From contig CP053148.1 in assembly GCA_014607495.2 (NCBI GenBank), forward strand, positions 11,160,001 to 11,224,000: 64,000 nucleotides of DNA, given 5' to 3'. The DNA is from Carposina sasakii (Eukaryota; Arthropoda; Insecta; Lepidoptera; Carposinidae). The translations under genes and the position numbers were made by a program. The notes under the pieces are model-generated. The model worked only from the letters and a program-made list of their open reading frames with translations, was not told where the DNA came from and made no database searches. Of this stretch, positions 54,698-64,000 are shown one piece after another. Positions within the stretch are counted from its first letter, which is position 1. The number at the start of each line of letters is the position of its first letter.

Positions 54698-57600
54698 TTA
54701 ACACCTCATAGGAGTTCCATCGGGATTGGTGGGTATTTTGGGCCGGCACACTTTTTTTCTTCCTTCGGTTCCGCTTACAATTGTACATGTAAAAGTGAAA
54801 TATCCGCAGGATGACGACTTCGTATAATACGTGTGCGAGTATTGTTTTCTTATGTTGTTGTCACTGTCTAGATCTTTTGTTACTGATTTTGAAACGGATA
54901 CGTATCTATCGCGTTCATCAGCTTTCGGAGTATACAGTGACTTTAAATTTTTGCTATTAACGCTACGCCCATAGCCAGAGGGGTAGGAGTATTTAACTTT
55001 ACCTGTACCAGGTATTAATGAGACACTTTGTGCTTGTGATGGGGATTCCTTCGAACCAACCACGTAGGTTTTATCTTTGGAAGCCATAGATTTTACGCTT
55101 CCAGTAAATCCAATTGGTATGGTATATCCACCTGTACCGGGAACTCTTTCTCCGGGTTGATATACCTTGCGCTCATCGGGACGTTCAGTATCTTTCTGAG
55201 TTATTTGCGCATCCCTACCATTTAATGAGCCGACTACTATATGCTGTGTATTTCCGCCAGTTGCTTGCTTTACATCTAATCCTTTTCTGTTGCCAGAGCT
55301 TTGAAGCGATTGGTGAGTTGTTTCTGCATCGTCATAACTGGGATACCAAGAGTCTCCCCTTGGCTCAGGTTCCTCATTCCCATCTCCAAATTCGTCAGCA
55401 TAATCATCAGGTGAGTTCTCAGGAGCATCTGTGTAATCAGAAGGTGTAGAACCATATGGTTGGAATGATCGTCTACTTCCAACTGAAGACGTTAGAGTTG
55501 GCTTGTTCTGCACGTCTGTTTTTGGTAGAGTTACTGATTTATGATGTTCTGAGTGAGTGTGATTAGAATATTTACTGTCAACATTATTTTTTGTTTCGTT
55601 TTTATCTGAATAATCATATGCATGTCCATCGCTACCTTGCTGTGGATCACTGTATAAATTATTTTCGATGTTAATATTTTTATATTTCGAATCAAAAACA
55701 TCAATTTTATTAAAAGGTAGCTTATTTGGAAAAACTGCATCCTTGTCTAAACTGGAGCCAGATTGTGCTGCTCCGTTATACGAGATACCATATTTGAAAG
55801 TGCCATGAATTTGTGATTGTGATTGACCTGTCCGCCCATTGGATTGTGCAGACGAAGTTCCGCCCCCTAGGAATGGATTCTTCATGGATTCATGTCCTTT
55901 ATCTCCTTCATTGTATGGTGTAAAACCGATTTGTGCCTGAGAAGAAGTGCTTCCTGGACCACGAGCTTGTGCATCGGCCATACCTCCTTTAACGCTTCCT
56001 TGTACTTGAGAGTTTGACGAATGCATTGCACCGTCACTTTGTGAAGTTGTTAAAACTGCTCCGGTTTCGGAACCTAATTGTACGCTAGCTTGAGATTTAC
56101 TATTTCTTCCGTTGCCTTGAGCATTGCTAGATGCTCCTTTTTTATCGCCAGTTACTTCACTCTGTGCTCCTTTATTTTCTCCAGTAATTTCAGCTTGAGC
56201 CGAGAAAGAACCACTTCCGGTGTAAGTTCCAGCTACTTGAGTTTTCGCTTTGTCCTTGACATTTCCCCCGTTAGCAGAGGCACTTGCGGTGGTACCATTG
56301 TCTATTTGAGAAACGCTGGCCAAAGCTCCTGATTCATCGCCGTCGATGTACGCAATAGAATTTGGATCTATCACATTCTGCGGAGGTACTGAAATAAAAC
56401 ATTAGAGTTATTAAAAAACTAGATGCAATGCGTAAATTAACTAAGTATATGAATCGTGCTCAGAAATGATTTTTACCTGAGTTGCCATCATTAGCGCCAT
56501 AAACGCCATTTGTTCCTACTCCATTGGGTCCAGAGGGGCTATTCAATCCATAGTTGCTGTTTCCATTCGAAGGCCCATTAACGTCCCCAGTATTAACGCC
56601 ACCGTATGGTCCAATATTCCCACCAATACCACTGGTTACATATGGCCCACCATTCGTTCCATACTGGCCATTTGATCCTCCTGGGGCACCTGTTCCGTAG
56701 GGGCCATTTGATGATCCCGGTGCACCACTTCCATAAGGTACATTTGATCCTCCTGTTACACCTGTTCCATAGGGCCCATTTGATCCTCCTTGTACACCTG
56801 TCCCATAAGGTCCATTTGATCCTCCCGTCAGTACAATTGTGCCATAAGGCCCATTCGGTCCTCCAGGCGTAGCTGTTCCGTAAGATCCTCCAGGTGCACC
56901 AGATCCATAAGGTCCACTTGATCCTCCAGGTGCACCAGTTCCATAAGGTCCACTTGATCCACCAGGTGAACTAGTTCCGTAAGGTCCACCCGTTCCTCCT
57001 GGTGCACCGGATCCATAAGGTCCATTTGATCCTTCAGGTGCTCCAGTTCCATAAGGACCACTCGTACCTCCTGGTGCACCTGATCTATAAGGTCCAGTTG
57101 ATCCTCCTGGAGCTCCTGTTCCATATGGTACATTCGGACCTCCAGTTACACTTGTTCCATATGGCACATTTGATCCTCCTGGACCACCTGATCCATAAGG
57201 TCCATTCGATCCTACAGGTACACCACTTTCATAAGGTCCATTTGATCCTCCAGGGGCACCTGTACCGTAAGGTCCATTAGGACCACCAGTTGTTCCACTT
57301 CCATAAGGTCCGTTAGGTCCTCCAGGGGCACCTGTACCGTAAGGTCCATTAGGACCGCCAGTTGTTCCACTGCTATAAGGTCCATTGGATCCTCCTGGTG
57401 CACCTGTTCCGTATGGTCCATTTGATCCACCAACACCAGTTCCGTAAGGTCTATTTGATACACCATTTCCATCTGTTCCATATGGTGTATTGCTATTCGT
57501 TCCATATGGGCCATTTGTTCCCACGTTTGAACCAGATCCTAGGGACCCATGCTGCCCGTTGTTTAGATTACCATTACTTCCGTAAGGTAAGTTAGATGTA

Positions 57601-60600
57601 GGTCCATTATTCCCTGTTCCATATGGTTCGTTACCTACGATATTTGTTGGGCCAGTTTGCCCGATATTTTTGGGTCCCGAAAGCACATCTGATCCCGACC
57701 CTAAAGGTCCATTACCATTTGGATATGGCCCTAGGCTTGTTCCTAAACCTCCATTTGGACCCTTGTCACTCAGTCCATTCGATCCAGTGGGCCAATTTCC
57801 ACCAGCACCCGTATTCAACCCATTTAGTGGTCTTGTGATACTACCAGGACTGGTATCAATATTGGTACTTCCCAGATTAGGTACACCTCCAGGTTGTAAG
57901 CTATAAGGATTCACTGCACAGCAGTAGTAGTTCGTTCCAGGTGTTCCAGGCAATACATTTCCAGCTCCTAATATTAAATTAGGTAAACTAACTTGATAAG
58001 ATCCAGTTGCACCTGGTCCTGCTGCACCTGGTCCTGCAACACCTGAACCTCCTTGAATAGGCCAATTTCCATTTACTCCACCTGGCCTATTATTGGGTCC
58101 ATTTCCAATGCTAATTCCACCTTGATTAGGCCAATTTGCGTTACCACCACCCGATACACCATTAGGTCCATTTCCATTATTAGATCCTCCTAGATTTGGT
58201 TGATTTCTAGTATTTCCACCTGGCCCACTAATAGATCCATCTTGATTCGGCCAATTGCCTCCTTGGCCTCTATTTGGACCATTTTCATTGCTGGGTAAAT
58301 TACCGTTAGTTCCTCCTACTCCACTATTTGGTACATTTCCACTGTTTGGCCAGTTTCCAGAATTTCCGCCTGGGGTATCTATTCCACTAGGTCCATTTTC
58401 GTTAGTTCCTCCTTGATTGGCCCAGTTTCCAACACCACTGTGATCATTTGGTACTCCTTGGGTTGGCCAATTACCAACATTGCCACTTACACCCCCGTTA
58501 GGTGAATTTCCTCCTTGACTTGGCCAATTTCCACCAGTGCGTGTTGGGTCAGTAGGTCCATGCAATGTCCCTCCTTGATTAGGCCAATTCCCACCAGTTC
58601 GTCCTTCATTTGGCCTATTTCCATTACCACCTCCTCCTTGGATAGGCCAGTTCCCGCCGTTCGCATTAACACCATTAGGGCCATTCCCATTTATTCCACC
58701 TTGATATGGCCAATTTCCAATTCTTCCCCCTTGTCCACCATCTGGTCCACCTGCTCCATTTGGTCCACCTGCTCTATTTGGTCCACCTGCTGCATTTGGT
58801 CCACCAGCTCCATTCGGCCCATTAGAACCACTTACTCCATTTGGTGTACTTGATCCATCTTGATTTGGCCACCTGCCACCACTAGGTCCACTAATAACAG
58901 GGCCATTTCCAGAGGGCGTGCCTCCTTGGTTTTGTCGATGACCGTTTTCTGCCGTTCCTGTATTTCCGGGCCATAGCGTACCCCCACTAGGGCCATTATT
59001 TTGATTGTATCTCGGCTGCAAGTTTGCATCTTGATTAGGCCATCCTCCAGAACCGCCAGGTCTACCACCTTGGTTTGGCCAACCATAACCATTTGGACCG
59101 TTGCTTCCTTGATTTGGAATTTGACCATTATAATTTGCAGTTCCACCAGGTCGTTTTAAATTACCCACACCTTGTTCCGACCGGTCATTACAATCTTCAC
59201 AAGTCGGATCGAAAAATGATTGACTTTGAGCCTGTCCCATGCCACTACTGCCACCTGAAAAATCATTTTATCCCGTTCAAAATGAGTCATATTTTTTATG
59301 TACAGAAAAAAAGTTGGAATAATTGTGTTAAATAAGTATTTTAGTCTACTTACTAACGAGAGCCCTCGAAGAATCTGCGAAGGAATTGGCCTCCGCTTTT
59401 CCATCGTCCTTCCCATTACCTCGGTCTATAGACAAGTATTGCGACTGTGTTTGTCCCCTGAAGCGACCTCGGGGAGTATAGTAGGATTGCCGACGCACTC
59501 TTGTTGCGCTTGTGATGATTTTCGCAGCAGTATGCCAATCTATTTTTTCCGCTGGTATAGCCTTAGTAGATTTGCAGAAAATCTCTTTAGAAGCTCCTCC
59601 CAAGGAATTCAATGCAGTGACCTGTAAAGTAGGAAGATAATAATTGGTATTTACGTTACGAATCTCAGTAAAAACTTTACATCACCCTGACACAAAATCA
59701 AATGATTTGTGTCCCATTTTAAGATAATTGTGAAACAAACGGGCCAAGGAATATTGCCAACCTTGACAAATGAAGATATGCTATAAGAATATTGCTACCA
59801 GCGATAAAAACTAGGAGCTTAGAAGCTTATCGCAAATATTTATATAATTAAACTTTTATCGTAAAGACAATTTACCGATGAGTTCGAATTTTTTATGAAA
59901 TTACTTTTGGAACGAAATTATTAATATTCATCAGACAGATTATGAAATAAAAACTATATACCTATAATGTGTTAAAAGGTACAATGCCAGGTATTTGGAA
60001 TAACTTAAATACTTTACATGTACCGTTTATACTCGTGTTATAGATCCTGTACAAGTACCTACTGTGTATTATAATTTATAATTTAGTTTACTTTAGATTT
60101 AATTTAATCCTTTGATTTAATTTAACTTATTTTTTACGCGACAATAAGTACATAGGACCTATGCATAGGACACAAGAAGTCTGTTAAGGAAAGTCTATTT
60201 TTTTTTTCAGACTAGCTTGTAAGTTGAAACGTTGAAAATAACTCTTGGCAAGTCAATTAAATAGGTAATAAATTAATAATTAACGTTTAGCATTTTCTCT
60301 CATTAAATTGATTTATTTATAATTTTTAGTATCTACAATTATAATGTCAAGAAACTCATAATACGAGTACATGCCTACATGTAATTAATTTATAAGTTAG
60401 GTACAATAATTGAGATAAATTAATAGGGATGAGATCATAACTAGGCCAAGTAACATTTGCCGAATATTGTTCGATTTAGATAATGCCAAGACATAATGCT
60501 TAAGAAAATTAATATTCATATCTACCGTTATATGTAAGTAGGTAACTAAGAACATTTAAGTGATAATGTTCAGATTCGGAAATAATAACAATATCTAGAA

Positions 60601-61944
60601 ACATTCTTACGAAGGTATTTTTTAAATAGTAGTACCTATACATTACATTACATAAATTATTTTGTATGCGTTATACAAAATAATATTATTTATGTACATT
60701 CTAAAGTTATTACTAATATTATTTTTGTTTTTTTTAATTTTTATTAACCTGCTACATTCTAACAATACAAGTAGCCAACAGTAACTAACACATTATTTTA
60801 ATAAACACCAAAAACAAACCTTAAAAAATATTTATATAAAAGTGTGTTTACGCCGAAATGGTTGGGAATAAAAACTTGGTCGACGGAAACTGGCATTCAC
60901 AGATATTTTAAATAAACTTTTGTCTCTAGCACGTATTGAAAACAAAAGTTGGAAACTTTACGTCGCGTCGGTGGAGAGGGCTCTTAATACATACCCTGTG
61001 AAAGATATGAGATTTAAATAACTCACGTTGCATGAAATTAAAAGACATGAAATAGATAAACCTACACAGTGTAATTAAGAAAACTATAGACATACTTTTC
61101 TATGCTACGTCGCTACTACGTTGCTACGAGTATCTAAGTATAAGTAATATCGCTGAGCTTTTTTTGATGAACATAAAAGAAAAATGGGTACGTCCCGAAT
61201 AAGTCGGACTACATAATTGGTATTATTCGCTGAGCAATGTAAATGAAAGAGAATGCAAAAGGAGACGATTATAAGTACCCAAGCATTTACTTTTTTTTTT
61301 CATTATTTAAAAGTTTTCAGGACTTGATAAGCGGTGTCTTCGTAGATAACTGAACTATTAGGTACAATCTGTTTTAATAATAATTTATTTTAATTAAAAT
61401 TTATGAAAAAGTGATAGAGTTACATAGGCCCTAGTGTTGTCTGGAGACTTCATTAGTTAAAGGAATCGGAATAGGCGAATTCCCCAAAAATCCTAATGCA
61501 AAATGTATAGTTGTAAATTATTCAATTAATATCTACTTATTTACGTACCTTAATGTATTTCCTGAATGGTGGCAAAAGTTTTAAAGTACTAAGGCCGCAA
61601 CGCTTGTGGAAATTCTCATTATTCTGCAGGTTCTTCGAAAAATTCAGTATGTTCTCATTTATCAGCCACACTATGCACGATTGGGAGTCCGGGTCCTTGC
61701 AAACTATATATCGCTGTAAAGAATTACCTGCTTAAGTACACTGAAATTATATTGCAGTGGATTTTGTAATAAATTAAAATTACACCTTATTAGTGGTTAC
61801 CGTATTAATCACTTTGTGAAACATAATTTACGATCAAAATCCTCTTACCTCTATAGGTTTGAAAGGAGATATTCCGTGTCCTGTGACCTGGATGAAGGAT
61901 CCTGCGAGGAGGATCAGTGCCGGCAGCATGGCGGCTGAATGCAT
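54698..61944 (-). CDS. Secreted Gly/Asn/Pro/Ser-rich repeat protein, five coding exons
   Basis: Exons are 61849-61944, 61549-61713, 59354-59621, 56477-59254 and 54698-56388, with phases all agreeing, giving 1,665 residues. The ATG at 61944 starts a clear signal peptide ([17 protein letters not shown]...VTGHG); an upstream in-frame ATG at 62037 would bury it, so 61944 is preferred. Exons 2-3 form a folded-looking N-terminal region with four Cys ([20 protein letters not shown]). Exon 4 opens with [12 protein letters not shown], then has WPNQGG/NGPNG repeats, and then about 30 units of a 12-residue [12 protein letters not shown] repeat. Exon 5 has Ala/Gln/Gly/Ser repeats ([17 protein letters not shown] style), a charged Tyr/Asp-rich stretch and a four-Cys C-terminus ([23 protein letters not shown]). 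An extracellular matrix, cuticle or silk-like role is likely; I do not recognise the family. Confidence 0.85.
56640..57480 (-). repeat. 36-bp coding minisatellite in exon 4 of the secreted protein
   Basis: Tandem 36-bp units encode [12 protein letters not shown] and variants (GTTGGP, GVPVGS, GVTGGS). Units vary mainly at third codon positions. The repetition also keeps other frames open for long stretches, producing many false ORFs on both strands. Confidence 0.9.
59622..61548. other. Intron 2 of the secreted repeat-protein gene
   Basis: A 1.9-kb AT-rich intron between exons 2 and 3. I found no further coding segment, RNA gene or structured repeat. Confidence 0.5.
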
Positions 61945-62613
61945 GCCGCTGGCAGCGCGCACTCCGACAGTGTGACGGCCCGCCCGGAACGGCTCACTGC
62001 CCGCCATCTGACCCGGCAATCGCTTAGATGAACCCACTTAGATATTAAGTTCACCCACCCAATTTCGGAGATAGCGAATTCGCCGCAGTATTAGTAGAGC
62101 TCTTTTAAGGAAATGGTAATAAGTGCAATAAAGCGTAATTAATACTTTTTTAGTATTAGACCCTTTTCCACGTAATTTATTGAATGGCTATGTTTGTATT
62201 TTTAACCATTGGATTATACCTTTTCAAAGTAACAGACAATTATATTTATCTACTACATTGGTGAAATTCGTAGCAAGTGCTACGGGCTATGAACACCTAC
62301 GTACTACGGTTTTACTTTCAGAACTTGCTGTAATATTTTATTGTTTTTACAAATACTTGGCTGAGGTAGATTCCTTGTGTAGTACTTACTTATTTTATTG
62401 AATTAAATATGTATATATTAATATAAAAAATAACTTGGGCTTTGGTTTAAACAAGAAATAGGCAAGTATAGGATATGTAGGTTAAGTTTTCTACGTAAGA
62501 TATAGTTTCATTACTTGTAACTAATCAGACCATTAACAATTTTACGGAAAGTCTTATACTCGTATTTTAATAACTAGGAAGGTAGGTAGGTAGGTAGCAC
62601 ATATATCACTTAC

Positions 62614-62707
62614 CATGTGTTTGACAGTGATAAGATGTGCCACAAGGCAGGTGCTCGCACGTGGACACCTGTAGCCGGTCTGATTGCATTGTGATGCAAC
62701 GCCCCGG
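62614..62707 (-). CDS. Candidate Cys-rich internal exon of an unidentified gene
   Basis: On the minus strand CGCTGCAG (acceptor) precedes and GTAAGTG (donor) follows a 94-nt stretch. It reads PGRCITMQSDRLQVSTC, then EHLPCGTSYHCQTH, with four Cys in 32 residues, like a small disulfide domain. A longer alternative begins at 62744 after CCTTTTAG, in another frame that also has many Cys. The patch is GC-rich in AT-rich surroundings. It lies upstream of the signal-peptide exon at 61944, so it belongs to a different gene or an alternative transcript. Its donor phase (1) fits exons 59254 and 56388 and the candidate at 54400, but no join is convincing. Confidence 0.35.
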
Positions 62708-63439
62708 CTGCAGCGCATGCTCTCATAAGGACATCGATTATACCCTAAAAGGACACTCTTTCCCGACCTAGTTGGAGATCTAGGTAAACTGGGACTGGGG
62801 CGAACTAGCATTATTTATACATACAGGTCATGATGAAAATATACATCAAGTATAAAAGTAACTGTAAGGTTATTGTTACACGCTTTTATTAATTTAGAAA
62901 ATGGGGTCATAATTTTTTTGCAAAATTAGTTTTATTCCTCAGTATAGGTACCCATCTAACAAGTAGGAGTGACTATACCTACTGTCGCACCAACCTACAG
63001 TCGATTGTCCAGAGATAATAATACTATATGAAGCTCTACCCCGGTAGGTATGTAAAGTTCAAATCTATTGAGGGATCGACCGCCACCGGGCCCTATACAG
63101 TAGTTCTAGAATTCTAGATCTATTGTCAAAACATGAATAGAAAATCATCTGCGAATAAAGTGTACCCATAGATAAGCTTCTCTATATGATGGTAGATTTA
63201 CTCTCTATCTACTATCTCTCGCTTAACGCCCTCATGAAAAAAGTTACCACTACAATACGAGCGTTACACTATTGCGGTTATCAGATATCTAGTAGGTTAT
63301 TACTTTTCCATCGAAAAATAACTCCAATTGGAGATGAAATTTCAAAAGCGATTTTTATATTTATTCACTGGGTATGAGCGATATATTAACGTAAGTAGGT
63401 ACGTACTTAAACTTACATACATATACAATACATACCGCT

Positions 63440-63650
63440 GTTTTCCAAAAATGGGGTAGAAGGGGTAACGGGAGATCCTAGAGCCACGTTTAGCATAGCA
63501 GGGCCAGATGTAGAAGCTCAGTGATAAGACGCTATCTCATCGCCTAAGAGAACGTCAGGGACTACGATGTTCCTTAGTCGACTCTTACGACATGCACGGA
63601 AGGAGATGCAGCTGATGTATTCTAGTGAAGCCCCATATCAGCACAATTTT
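63440..63650 (-). repeat. Fuller copy of an old dispersed repeat
   Basis: GTAACGGGAGATCCTAGAGC, GACGCTATCTCATCGCCTAA and CGACATGCACGGAAGGAGAT. Reverse-strand relatives lie at 10290-10640, 21620-21830 (AAGAGGCGACTAAGGAACTG), 24235-24720 and 42850-42985. Confidence 0.55.
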
Positions 63651-63652
63651 AT

Positions 63653-63887
63653 ACAAGGTGTATCAAAAAGAGTAAGTATATTAAGCGAAATGCTACGAAA
63701 ATAGCACACCAATAAATCCCACCCATCCTCAGAATTTCAAACTGGAAATCACAGTTAATTCTTCACGTATGAACATTTCTGAGTTGCTTAGGAATTCTCC
63801 ATGTTATCTGAAAAGTAAAATTTTGTGAGCTGTGTCTCTATAGTGGGGTATTTTCAACGTAACATATATCTTTATTTACACCCTGTA
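63653..63887 (+). mobile_element. MITE with 'ACAAGGTGTA' / 'TACACCCTGT' ends
   Basis: ACAAGGTGTATCAAAAAGAG at the left and TTTATTTACACCCTGT at the right form imperfect inverted ends, similar in type to the TA-flanked MITE at 24740-25130. It abuts the dispersed repeat at 63440-63650. No coding capacity. Confidence 0.5.
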
Positions 63888-64000
63888 GGTTTAGTGATAT
63901 ACGAAAACAAGAGATTAGATTGATTTAATAAAAGAGCTTACATCAAGAGTACATACAAAGCGAGTACTTATATGCTGCTTACTTATAACTAGCAAAACAT

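Noticed and set aside
56606..59146. Many long ORFs on both strands across the repeat-protein exon
   Set aside because: They arise because a 36-bp repeat has no stops in several frames; only the minus frame with the spliced Gly/Asn/Pro repeats has proper exon boundaries.
61945..62037. Upstream in-frame ATG of the secreted-protein gene
   Set aside because: It would place 31 polar residues before the hydrophobic signal; the ATG at 61944 gives a standard signal peptide.

Overview
This window is eukaryotic and almost certainly from a moth or butterfly. Genes have many short exons in AT-rich DNA. The introns and spacers carry repeat types typical of Lepidoptera: Helitron-like elements ending in CTAGT, a tRNA-derived SINE, the 'TCCACTGCTGGAC' repeat, piggyBac debris and many palindromic MITEs. 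No CRISPR array, rRNA or prokaryotic feature is present. The species cannot be named from the sequence.

Layout. (1) Bases 1-33,099, minus strand: the 5' two thirds of an axonemal dynein heavy chain, best matching the DNAH6 (fly Dhc16F) type. I resolved 46 exons whose splice phases all agree and which encode 2,816 residues: tail, linker, AAA1-AAA4 and the first part of the stalk. The gene runs off the left edge. Its introns hold most of the MITEs, a SINE, Helitron-like copies, a perfect 8 x 20-bp array and a dead piggyBac. (2) 34,400-38,640, minus: an apparently intact RTE-type LINE with ORF1 (coiled coil plus RRM-like) and ORF2 (endonuclease plus reverse transcriptase). (3) 41,136-49,845, plus: a complete 11-coding-exon RASGEF1-family gene (559 residues). 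One intron holds a 2.1-kb TIR transposon of a transposase family I cannot assign to a superfamily. The last intron opens with about 32 tandem copies of the gene's own exon/5' splice-site junction. (4) 49,846-54,600: AT-rich spacer with a small candidate terminal exon. (5) 54,698-61,944, minus: a five-exon gene for a secreted, low-complexity Gly/Asn/Pro/Ser-rich protein of 1,665 residues. (6) 62,000-64,000: spacer with one candidate Cys-rich exon and a MITE inside an older repeat.

The three host genes have no evident shared pathway: a ciliary/flagellar motor, a Ras/Rap exchange factor and an extracellular structural-type protein. The most unusual signals are the tandem 5' splice-site array in the RASGEF1 gene and the unassigned TIR transposon in the same gene. 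Exon boundaries come from reading splice consensus and phase by eye, not from transcripts.
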